Assembly: GCF_016863015.1 (NCBI RefSeq)
Contig: NZ_BOOB01000030.1
Location: 103,524-167,523, forward strand
Source of the DNA: Microbispora amethystogenes
Lineage (GTDB): Bacteria > Actinomycetota > Actinomycetes > Streptosporangiales > Streptosporangiaceae
Length of the DNA: 64,000 nucleotides
Direction of reading: 5' to 3'
Shown here: one piece after another, positions 16,994 through 24,901 of the stretch
Numbering within the stretch: the first letter of the stretch is position 1
Layout of the letters: the number at the start of each line of letters is the position of its first letter
Position numbers and translations under genes: made by a program
The notes under the pieces: generated by a model
Seen by the model: only the letters and a program-made list of their open reading frames with translations
Told to the model about the DNA's origin: nothing
The model's database searches: none

Positions 16994-18085
16994 GTGACCC
17001 TACGCGCCTGTGTCGTGACGATCTCCTCGGCGGCGGTCCTCCTGGCCGCGGCCTCCGCATGCTCCCGGCAGCGGACGCCGGACAGGCCGCCGCCTCCGCT
17101 GAACCCCCGCGCGGCCAGTCTGGCCGACGGGTTCGGCACGATGGACAGGCTCGTCGACGCCGCCCGCAAGGAGGGCGCGCTCACCGTCGTGGGCCTGCCG
17201 GGCGGCTGGGTCGGCTACAAGGAGATCATCGCGCGCTTCTCCGACAAGTACGGGATCAAGGTGGCGTCGATCATGCCGGAGGCGAACAGCCGGCAGGAGA
17301 TCGACGCCGCGGCCCGCCTGCGCGGGACGGCCCAGGCGCCGGACGTCTTCGACGTCACGCTGGAGGTCGCGGTCGCGAACGCCAAGCTCTTCGCGCCGTA
17401 CCGGGTGACGGGCTGGGCGGACATCCCGGACGAGGCCAAGGACCAGGACGGCCGCTGGTACGCCGCCTACGGCGGGTACATGTCGATCGGCTACGACCCG
17501 AGGAAGGTGCCCGCCCCGGCGTCGTACGCCGCGCTGGCCCGGCCGGGGACGACGGTCGCGCTGCCCGGCGACCCCCGGCAGGTGGCGTCGGCGTTCAGCG
17601 GCGTCATGGCCGCCTCGCTCGGCCGGGGACTGCCCGACGCCGCGCGGGGGGTGAACCTGTTCGCGCGGCTGCGCAAGGGCGGCATGCTCGGCCGTCCCGA
17701 CCAGGCCACGACGGTGGTCGACTGGGACTTCATGAACGCGGCGCGGGCCGCGGGCGGGCGCGGTGCGTCGGCCTGGCGGGTCACGATCCCGAAGAACGCG
17801 GTGCTCGCCTCCTACTACATGCAGGCGATCGACGCGGCGGCGCCGCATCCGGCCGCCGCCCGCCTGTGGGAGGAGTTCCTGCTGTCCGACGAGGGCCAGA
17901 ACCTCTTCCTCAAGGCGTACGCCCGGCCGTCGCGGATGGAGGCGATGGAGACGCGCGGGGCCCTCGACGGGGGCGCCGCCGCCCGGCTGCCCGAGGCGTC
18001 CGGCGACCCGGTGATCCTCACCATCCCCGAGCAGGACAAGGCCAAGGCCTACCTGGCCGCGCACTGGGCGAAGGACGTGGGCTGA
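16994..18085 (+). CDS. Solute-binding lipoprotein of an ABC transporter (iron/spermidine type)
   Basis: About 363 residues. The signal peptide ([16 protein letters not shown]) ends in a lipobox cysteine. The mature part has the type II periplasmic-binding fold: [46 protein letters not shown], and the C-terminal [21 protein letters not shown], as in Fe(III) and spermidine/putrescine binding proteins. The ligand is unknown. No permease or ATPase gene lies nearby, so it is an orphan. GTG 16994 is chosen for signal-peptide length; a start at 16949 would add 15 basic residues. Confidence 0.82.
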   Translation: MTLRACVVTISSAAVLLAAASACSRQRTPDRPPPPLNPRAASLADGFGTMDRLVDAARKEGALTVVGLPGGWVGYKEIIARFSDKYGIKVASIMPEANSRQEIDAAARLRGTAQAPDVFDVTLEVAVANAKLFAPYRVTGWADIPDEAKDQDGRWYAAYGGYMSIGYDPRKVPAPASYAALARPGTTVALPGDPRQVASAFSGVMAASLGRGLPDAARGVNLFARLRKGGMLGRPDQATTVVDWDFMNAARAAGGRGASAWRVTIPKNAVLASYYMQAIDAAAPHPAAARLWEEFLLSDEGQNLFLKAYARPSRMEAMETRGALDGGAAARLPEASGDPVILTIPEQDKAKAYLAAHWAKDVG

Positions 18086-18270
18086 CACTCACAGCACTGA
18101 CACTCGCAGAGGCGTCGGAAGCCGTACAGTGTGTCGCATCCCACCGGAATCCCACCAGATCCCAGGAGTCTCACGAGTCGGCTGAGACCGTGGTGATCGA
18201 GTCGTGGTGGCCGGGCTGTGGATCAGAGTGTGGCGATCCCGGCACCGGCCAGTAAGAATGCGAGCCGATC

Positions 18271-19047
18271 TTGAGGTACGAAACCCCCAGTCCCACTCGA
18301 TGGAACGCTCGCGCCTACGACAGCTCCTTCGGCTACGTCTCGCCCGTGGGCGCGCCGCTGGTCGACCTGCTCGACCCCCGCCCCGGTGAGCGGGTGCTCG
18401 ACCTCGGCTGCGGCACCGGGGTGATGACCGCCGAGATCGCGGCGCGCGGCGCCCACGTGCTCGGCATCGACGGTTCCCACGCGATGATCGAGCAGGCCAT
18501 CGCCCATCACCCCGGTCTCGACTTCACCGTCGGCGACGGCCACGACTTCACCGTGGCCCAGTCGTACGACGCGGTCTTCTCGAACGCCGCCCTGCACTGG
18601 ATGAGCCGCGACCCCGACGCGGTGATCGACTGCGTACGCGAGGCGCTGCGGCCGGGCGGCCGGTTCGTCGCCGAGATGGGCGGCGCGGGCAACTGCGCGG
18701 CACTGACCTCGGCCATGCTCACCGCCTGGCGCGAGCACGGCCTGCGCGAGCCCGAACTGCCGTGGTACTTCCCCGGCCCGGCGGAGTACGCCCTGCGGCT
18801 GGAGAAGGGCGGGTTCACGGTGCGGCTGCTCGAACACTTCGACCGGCCCACGCCGCTCGACGAGTGCCCCGACGGCGCGGCCGACTGGGTGCGGCTGTTC
18901 GCCGGGCGGCTGCTCGACCAGGTTCCTCCGGCGACCGTGGAGCCGCTGCTCCGGCGGGTCAACGAGCTGGCCGCCCCGGCGCTGCGGCGCGAGTCGGGCT
19001 GGATGGCCGACTACGTGCGTCTCCGTTTCGCCGCCGAACGCCACTGA
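18271..19047 (+). CDS. Class I SAM-dependent methyltransferase (trans-aconitate methyltransferase-like)
   Basis: 258 residues. Motif I is VLDLGCGTGVMTAEIAARG, followed by LGIDGSHAMIEQA and YDAVFSNAALHWM, the block usual in Tam-like and UbiE-like enzymes. The C-terminal half (WYFPGPAEYALRLEKGGF, LLEHFDRPTPL) fits the trans-aconitate methyltransferase group. The substrate is not certain. The start is a TTG at 18271, with a weak ribosome binding site. Its stop codon lies inside a 16-bp tandem duplication. Confidence 0.85.
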   Translation: MRYETPSPTRWNARAYDSSFGYVSPVGAPLVDLLDPRPGERVLDLGCGTGVMTAEIAARGAHVLGIDGSHAMIEQAIAHHPGLDFTVGDGHDFTVAQSYDAVFSNAALHWMSRDPDAVIDCVREALRPGGRFVAEMGGAGNCAALTSAMLTAWREHGLREPELPWYFPGPAEYALRLEKGGFTVRLLEHFDRPTPLDECPDGAADWVRLFAGRLLDQVPPATVEPLLRRVNELAAPALRRESGWMADYVRLRFAAERH

Positions 19048-19071
19048 GCCAATTAGCCACTGAGCCAGTTA
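19040..19071 (+). repeat. 16-bp tandem duplication spanning the methyltransferase stop
   Basis: GCCACTGAGCCAATTA (19040-19055) is followed at once by GCCACTGAGCCAGTTA (19056-19071). The stop codon TGA lies in the first copy. Confidence 0.8.
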
Positions 19072-19141
19072 ACTGGGATCTCCAGCACGGCGGGGAGATT
19101 TGCCAGACTATGGTCTGGTCTTTGTGAGCGATGGGGACAGC

Positions 19142-20737
19142 ATGAACTTCTGCCTGAGTGACCTCGTGCCACCACTGCGCTGGAGTGATGCCGCCCGCAT
19201 CGGGACGCTCGACCGGCCGGGGCTGCCCGACGCCTGGTGGCGCACGCTTCCCCTGCACCGGGTGCTGGCCGTCGCGGACGCCGACGCGCTCGCCGAGCTG
19301 CTCACCGTCCTCGCGCTGGAGCACTGGCCCGCCGCGGCCGTCGGCGACGTGCTGCCCGCGCTGTACGTGCTCGATCCCGACGAGGCCGACGACCCCCAGG
19401 TCGCGATCGCGCTCGATCGGGCGGGATCATGGCACGGCCTGCTCGCGCTGTCCGGCCGGGAGCTGGCCGACCAGCCCTTCGTCAAGGCGCGGCCGGTGCT
19501 GGCCGCCCTGTTCTCCGCCGTCTTCGCCCGGATGGCGGACTCCGCCGAGACGGCTTCTGAGACGGCTTCTGAGACGGCTTCCAAGACGACTCAGAAGGGC
19601 GAGGTCTCCGGAAGCCTGCCGGACGAGCCCGAACCGGGGCCGGCCGACCCTCCCGAAGTGATCCCCGAGCTGATCCCCGAGCTGATCGACGCGGCCTTCG
19701 CCGACCTCGACGACCAGACCTGGATGGTGGCGCAGAACCGGGTCTTCACCGACGACCCGTCGGCGCCCGAGCAGCTCGCCAGGCTCCTCGGCGTACCCTC
19801 CGAGGTGCTCGCCGACGCCGAGGCGGCCCTGCGCGGCCGGATCGCCCAGTGGCTCGCGTCTCCGGAGGCGGCGCCGTACAACGAGCATCTGGCCCGGCTC
19901 ACCGCCGCGCTCGGGGTCGCGGTGCCGAAGGCGCGGCTGGTCGCGGCGGCCGACTGGCACGGGCGCGAACTGCGCTCGCTGGAGGTGCCCGCCTGGCGGT
20001 TCGTGCTCGCCACGCTGCCCGACCACCGGCTCTCCGGCGACTGGCTGGTGGCCGGGGACGTCGAGGACCTGAGGGAGCGGACCCGCGCCCTCATCACGGC
20101 GGCCGAGCGGCCGCCGACCGTCTCGCAGGCGCTCGAACTGGTCCGCTCGCTCGGCGTCCGTCCCGACGCGGCCAGGGAGTGGCTGGACAGCGTCCCGCAG
20201 CTACGCGCGCAGCGGGTGCCCCGGGGGCGCGGGCTCAAGGACGTGTCGCTCACCCGGCGGTGCTTCCGGCAGCCGGACGGCAGGTGGTGGCTGCGGGTCG
20301 ACGTCTCCGGCGACCACCTCGGCGGCGGCGAGGTGATGCTGCCGACCGGGTTCGCGGCCTACGTCGGGCTCGCCCCCGGCGACACCCGGACCGTGCAGAG
20401 CGCCGCCGGGGACATCGGCCTCTCCTGGCACACCCGGCCGTCGCTGGGCTCGCTGCGGCGGATCCTCACCGAGGTCTCGGCCGAGGAGGGCAGCCACATC
20501 TTCCTGACCCTGTCCGAGGAGGGCCTGCTGCGCGTACGGCACCTCCCGGCGGCGGGCGGCGACGAGATGCGGCGGGCGCTGCGCCTCGTCGGCTACACCG
20601 CTCCGGGCGGCACGCCCGAGCAGGCGGCGCGGGTGATCGCGACGCGGGTCGGGCTCGCCGGGCCCGCCGGGCGGCCGGAGATCCTCGCGCGGCTGCGCGA
20701 ACGCGGGGACCGCGACCTGCTGACCCTGCTGGGATAG
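19142..20737 (+). CDS. Cassette protein A: shorter paralogue of the sigma-region-4-like protein at 22.9 kb
   Basis: 531 residues, no named family recognised. It aligns along its length with the product of 22900-24777: both start MN-x-LSD-x-VPPLRW, share GLPDAWW and IPAWRFV-like blocks, share a C-terminal domain (SLTRRCFRQPDGRWWLRVDV, LPTGFAAYVGLAPG) and end RGDRDLLTLLG. In this copy the helix-turn-helix is degenerate (EQLARLLGVPSEVLADAEAAL, lacking the RERIRQIE core) and about 120 residues of the middle region are missing. ATG 19142 follows GGGGACAGC. It ends four bases before the helicase start, so the two are almost certainly cotranslated. Residues about 135-185 are acidic and repetitive (TASETASETAS). 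Confidence 0.8.
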   Translation: MNFCLSDLVPPLRWSDAARIGTLDRPGLPDAWWRTLPLHRVLAVADADALAELLTVLALEHWPAAAVGDVLPALYVLDPDEADDPQVAIALDRAGSWHGLLALSGRELADQPFVKARPVLAALFSAVFARMADSAETASETASETASKTTQKGEVSGSLPDEPEPGPADPPEVIPELIPELIDAAFADLDDQTWMVAQNRVFTDDPSAPEQLARLLGVPSEVLADAEAALRGRIAQWLASPEAAPYNEHLARLTAALGVAVPKARLVAAADWHGRELRSLEVPAWRFVLATLPDHRLSGDWLVAGDVEDLRERTRALITAAERPPTVSQALELVRSLGVRPDAAREWLDSVPQLRAQRVPRGRGLKDVSLTRRCFRQPDGRWWLRVDVSGDHLGGGEVMLPTGFAAYVGLAPGDTRTVQSAAGDIGLSWHTRPSLGSLRRILTEVSAEEGSHIFLTLSEEGLLRVRHLPAAGGDEMRRALRLVGYTAPGGTPEQAARVIATRVGLAGPAGRPEILARLRERGDRDLLTLLG

Positions 20738-20741
20738 CGGG

Positions 20742-22835
20742 ATGCCCCGGCTCGCGATCTCCCCGGAGTTCCTGCACGGGCTCGGCGCGCTCCCCCGGCC
20801 CGTCCGCCGGGAGGCGATCCTCGCCGTACGCCGGTTCCTGCTGAACGCCTCCACCGCGCCGCACCCCGAGAGGGTGCGCAACGGCCGCGATCCGCGGGTC
20901 GCCACGCTGCGGCTCGCCGACCGCCACCGGGGGGTGGTCGTACGGCAGGACGACGTCTACTGGCTGCTGACCGTGCTGCCGGACGCCGAGGCGTGGTCGT
21001 ACGCCCAGCGGCACCGGATCGGGGTGAACACGGCGGTCGGGATCGTCGAGGTCTGGGACGCCGAGGCGCTGGAGCGGATCGAGCCGGCCCTGCGCCGGGC
21101 GTCGCGGAGCGGCGGCCGTCCGCTGTTCGAGGACTTCTGCGACACCGACCTGCTGAACATCGGCGTGGACGCCCGCCTGCTGCCGCTGCTGCGGATGATG
21201 ACGTCGGAGGCCCACCTCGCCGCGGTGGAGCCGCTGCTCCCGCGCAGCCAGTTCGCGCCGCTGTCGGCGCTCGCCCGCGGCGGCTCGCTCGCGGCGGCCT
21301 GGCGCGAGCTGGACGCCTGCCGCTGCCGGGCGGCCGACGAGGTCGACCCCGAGGACCTGCTCACCGCGCTGCGGCGCAGCCCCGACCGGGCGGTCTTCAC
21401 CGCCGACGCCGCCGAGCTGGAGCGGATCGTCGCCCAGCCCCACTGGTGCACGTTCCTCTACCCGCCGCAGCACACGTACGCCAACTGGCCGTCGTACGAC
21501 GAGCCGGTGCTGATCACCGGGGGCGCCGGCACCGGCAAGACGGTCATCGCGCTGCACCGCGCGGCCCTGCTGGCCCGCGCGGCCACCGGCCCGATCCTGC
21601 TGGTCACGTTCTCGCAGGGCCTCGCGACCGAGCTGTCCGCGCGGCTCGACATGATGGTCGGCGACGAGCTGGTGCGCAAGCGCGTCGAGGTGGGGAACGT
21701 GGACCGGATCGCCCACCGCATCGTCTCCGAGGCGGAGGGCCGCGCCCCGGCCCTGGTCTCCTCCGACGACCTGGCCGGGCTGTGGCAGGAGGCGGCCGCC
21801 GGGCGCTTCGGCAGGCACGGGAAGCACTCGGACCGGCGCTTCGGCAGCGCGTTCCTACTGCGGGAGTGGGAACAGGTGATCCTGGCGCAGGACCTGCGGA
21901 CGCTGGAGGAGTACCAGGCGGCGGCGCGGCCCGGCCGCAGCGTGCCGCTGGACGCGGGGGCGAGGACCCTGGTGTGGGAGGCCGTCCAGCACGTCATCGG
22001 GCGGCTGCGCGAGACGGGCCGGCGGACCCTGCTCCAGCTCGCCTCCGAGGCGGCGGGGCTGCTGGGGCGGGCCGTGGGCGACCTCCTCGGCGACCGGGAG
22101 CCGGGGCGGGAGCCGTACCGGCACATCGTGGTGGACGAGGCGCAGGACCTGCACCCCGCGCAGTGGCGGCTGCTGCGGGCGGCGGTCCCCGCCGCCCCGA
22201 ACGACCTGTTCATCCTGGGCGACCCGCACCAGCGCATGTTCGACACAAGGGTCGCGCTCGCGGACGTCGGCATCCCCGTCCGCCGGTTCCATCTGAAGCT
22301 CTCCTACCGGCTGCCGCCGGAGATGCTGTCGTGGGGGGTGCGGCTGCGCGGCGGCGGACCCGCCGACGGCCTGGTCGCGGGCAACGCCGGGCTGTACGGC
22401 TACCGCGGGCTCGGCCACGGGCCGCGCCCGATGGTGCGCGAGTACGTGACCCCGGCGGCGGAGATCGCCGGCCTCGTCTCGACCGTGGCCGACTGGCTGC
22501 AAGAGGGTGTGCCCACGGCCGAGATCGCGGTCGCCGCGCGTACCGCCGACCTCGTGCGTACCGCCCGTACCGCACTACGCGAAGCGGGCATCACGGTCAA
22601 AGTCGCCATGCTTCACGGGATGAAAGGGCTGGAATTCCGCCGGGTTGCCGTGATAGGCGTGGCTGACGGAATCGTGCCGGCGCCCGACGCGCTGACCCCG
22701 GCCGCCGAGGATCCGACGGCACGGGCGCACGATCTGCAACGCGAACGGGGGCTGCTCTACGTGGCGTGCACACGAGCGGGAGAGTTGCTTTACGTGTCCT
22801 ATTCGGGACGCGCCAGTCCCTTCCTTCCCGTGTGA
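20742..22835 (+). CDS. Cassette helicase: SF1A (UvrD/Rep-like) with RelE/ParE-like N-terminus
   Basis: 697 residues. Helicase motifs: GGAGTGKT (260-267), VVDEAQD (463-469), GDPHQ (493-497), SYRLP (from 521), HGMKGLEF (625-632) and YVACTRA (673-679). All key residues of an active ATPase are present. No nuclease domain is obvious. The first 95 residues (ISPEFLHGLGALPRPVRREA, HPERVRNGRDPRVATLRLAD, VVVRQDDVYWLLTVL) have the length and strand pattern of a RelE/ParE toxin domain, which is an inference. ATG 20742 lies four bases after the stop of cassette protein A. The second paralogue begins 64 bases downstream. The last 200 bases are poorer in G and C than the rest. Confidence 0.88.
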   Translation: MPRLAISPEFLHGLGALPRPVRREAILAVRRFLLNASTAPHPERVRNGRDPRVATLRLADRHRGVVVRQDDVYWLLTVLPDAEAWSYAQRHRIGVNTAVGIVEVWDAEALERIEPALRRASRSGGRPLFEDFCDTDLLNIGVDARLLPLLRMMTSEAHLAAVEPLLPRSQFAPLSALARGGSLAAAWRELDACRCRAADEVDPEDLLTALRRSPDRAVFTADAAELERIVAQPHWCTFLYPPQHTYANWPSYDEPVLITGGAGTGKTVIALHRAALLARAATGPILLVTFSQGLATELSARLDMMVGDELVRKRVEVGNVDRIAHRIVSEAEGRAPALVSSDDLAGLWQEAAAGRFGRHGKHSDRRFGSAFLLREWEQVILAQDLRTLEEYQAAARPGRSVPLDAGARTLVWEAVQHVIGRLRETGRRTLLQLASEAAGLLGRAVGDLLGDREPGREPYRHIVVDEAQDLHPAQWRLLRAAVPAAPNDLFILGDPHQRMFDTRVALADVGIPVRRFHLKLSYRLPPEMLSWGVRLRGGGPADGLVAGNAGLYGYRGLGHGPRPMVREYVTPAAEIAGLVSTVADWLQEGVPTAEIAVAARTADLVRTARTALREAGITVKVAMLHGMKGLEFRRVAVIGVADGIVPAPDALTPAAEDPTARAHDLQRERGLLYVACTRAGELLYVSYSGRASPFLPV

Positions 22836-22899
22836 CCACGTTGGCCCTGATCCCCTAGTGTGAACTGCGGATATATTCCCCTCGCCGGTTTGGACCTGC

Positions 22900-24777
22900 A
22901 TGAACCTGAGCCTTAGCGACATCGTGCCTCCGCTGCGCTGGACCGCGCCCAGCCAGGTAGAGCCGATCGCGAGCGACCCCGGTCTTCCCGACGCGTGGTG
23001 GCAGGCGCTCCCCCTCGACCGGGCCTGCGCGGCTGTGGGGACCGTACAGATCGCCTCCCGGCTCGCCGATCTCACCAGCGCCTGCTGGGCGCACCTGGTC
23101 CTCGGCGACATCCTGCCGCTGCTGAGGTTCACCCACCCCGAGGAGAGCCTGCAGACGCCGGGCCCCCGCGAGATCGTCCACAAGCTGTTCATCGACGTCA
23201 TCGACCGGCTGCTGGCCACCGAGCCGGCCGGGGAGCCCGCCGGGGCCCCGGTCCCGCCGGCCCTTCCCGAGCGGCCGATGGCCGAGGTCATCGACGAGAT
23301 CTTCGCCCGGCTGGACGACCGCCAGCGGGCCATCGCCAGAGACCGGCTCTACTACGACACCTCCCAGCAGTCGGGCCAGCACCCCGGCCAGGCCCAGCGC
23401 GCCACGCTCGACGAGCTCGCCCAGCGCTTCTCCGTCACCCGCGAGCGGATCCGGCAGATCGAGCGCGACCTGCGCGACCACGTGCTGGAGTGGCTGCGGA
23501 GCCCGGCCGCCGCGCCGCTCAACGCCCACCTGGCCTGGCTGCGCACCCGGCTCGGCTCCGCGGTGCCCGCCGACGACCTCGCCGCGGCCGTGCCGTGGCA
23601 CCGCACCGAGCTGATCACCCTCGCGATCCCCGCCTGGCGGTTCGTCCGCACACTGCTGACGGGGTACGACCAGGTGGACGGCTGGCTGGTCGCGGGCGGC
23701 GCGGACGAGCTCAGGGAGAAGACGCGCCAGCTGTTCGCCGACGGCCCCCGCCCGCTGGACGAGGCGGTCGCGCAGGTGGCCCAGCTCGGCGTACGCGAAG
23801 ACGTGGCCGAGCGCTGGCTCGCGTCGGTGCCGCAGCTGCGCGTGCTCGACGAGCACGTCGTGCCCTGGCCGCGCAGCATGGGCGACAAGGCCGAGGCCGT
23901 GCTGGCGGTCTCCGGCGCGCCGTTGACCCCCGAGGAGATCCAGGCCCGCATCGGCGAGGACTACAGCCTGGTCGGCCTGCGCAACCAGCTCGCCGCCGAC
24001 GAGCGCTTCATCCGGCTCGACCGCAGCAAGTACGGCCTGCGCCGCTGGGGCGGCGAGGAGTACCTGGGCATCCGGGAGATGATCAGCCGGGAGATCGAGC
24101 GCGCGGGCGGCGAGGCGTCGGTGAGCACGATCGTCGACAACCTCACCTCGCGCTACGACGTGAGCGAGAGCTCGATCAGGGCGTACGCCGGAGGGCCGGG
24201 GTTCGAGCGCACCCAGCGCGGCTACATCAGGGTCGCGGGGCAGGCCCAGGGCGAGCCGTACCAGCCGCGCCGGGACGTCTCGATGACCCGGCGCTGTTTC
24301 CGCAGCCGCGACGGCCGGTGGTGGCACCGGGTCGACGTCAATGCCGAACACCTGCGGGGCTCCGGCTCGCCGCTGCCGACGGGTTTCGCGGCCCATCTCG
24401 GCATGGCGCCCGGGGGGCAGCTCACCGTGTCGACCTCGTCGGGTGAAGTGGTGATCAGCTGGCACAACCAGCCGACCATCGGGTCGATCAGGAACGTGCT
24501 GGCCGACTACAACGCCTCCGACGGCGACCACGTCTTCCTCACCGTCTCCGACGGCGGCGAGCTGCTGACCCGGTTCCTGCCCGCCGCCGCGGCCGGGCTG
24601 CCCGCGATCAACCAGGCCCTGCACCTGATCGGGTACACGGCGCCGGTGGCGTCCGAGGCCGAGGGGCTGCGCCTCATCGGCGCGCGCATCGGCCTGGCCG
24701 ACGGGACCGGCCGGGAAGAGGTGCTCGACCGCCTGCGCGACCGCGGCGACCGCGACATCCTCCGCTTCCTCTCGTGA
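22900..24777 (+). CDS. Cassette protein B: sigma-region-4-like HTH protein with HARE-like winged helix
   Basis: 625 residues. Residues about 168-200 (TLDELAQRFSVTRERIRQIE) are an intact sigma-70 region 4-type helix-turn-helix. Residues about 328-385 (AEAVLAVSGAPLTPEEIQAR to KYGLRRWG) resemble the HARE-type winged helix of RNA polymerase delta subunits, and a second such unit may follow (390-445). The C-terminal 165 residues match cassette protein A. No sigma region 2 is present, so it should not act as a sigma factor on its own; DNA or RNA polymerase binding is an inference. ATG 22900 begins MNLSLSDIVPPLRW as in the paralogue. The 64-base gap upstream holds TATATT but no matching -35 element. 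Confidence 0.83.
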   Translation: MNLSLSDIVPPLRWTAPSQVEPIASDPGLPDAWWQALPLDRACAAVGTVQIASRLADLTSACWAHLVLGDILPLLRFTHPEESLQTPGPREIVHKLFIDVIDRLLATEPAGEPAGAPVPPALPERPMAEVIDEIFARLDDRQRAIARDRLYYDTSQQSGQHPGQAQRATLDELAQRFSVTRERIRQIERDLRDHVLEWLRSPAAAPLNAHLAWLRTRLGSAVPADDLAAAVPWHRTELITLAIPAWRFVRTLLTGYDQVDGWLVAGGADELREKTRQLFADGPRPLDEAVAQVAQLGVREDVAERWLASVPQLRVLDEHVVPWPRSMGDKAEAVLAVSGAPLTPEEIQARIGEDYSLVGLRNQLAADERFIRLDRSKYGLRRWGGEEYLGIREMISREIERAGGEASVSTIVDNLTSRYDVSESSIRAYAGGPGFERTQRGYIRVAGQAQGEPYQPRRDVSMTRRCFRSRDGRWWHRVDVNAEHLRGSGSPLPTGFAAHLGMAPGGQLTVSTSSGEVVISWHNQPTIGSIRNVLADYNASDGDHVFLTVSDGGELLTRFLPAAAAGLPAINQALHLIGYTAPVASEAEGLRLIGARIGLADGTGREEVLDRLRDRGDRDILRFLS

Positions 24778-24781
24778 CCAA

Positions 24782-24862
24782 GCTTCCTGACCGGGCTTCC
24801 TGACCGGGCTTCCTGCTCGTGAAGGGTCCTGCTCGTGAAGCTGGGATGAAGGGTCCTGCTCG
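24782..24862 (+). repeat. Short direct repeats after cassette protein B
   Basis: GCTTCCTGACCGG occurs twice in tandem (24782-24794 and 24795-24807). GAAGGGTCCTGCTCG occurs at 24821-24835 and 24848-24862. They fill most of the gap to the next gene. Confidence 0.75.
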
Positions 24863-24901
24863 GGTGGAGGGGACGCCGGGCACAGCACGTAGGCTCAAGG
24901 C

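Noticed and set aside
22869..22880. TATATT considered as the -10 box of cassette protein B
   Set aside because: No acceptable -35 element lies 16-19 bases upstream, so it is only mentioned and not called.
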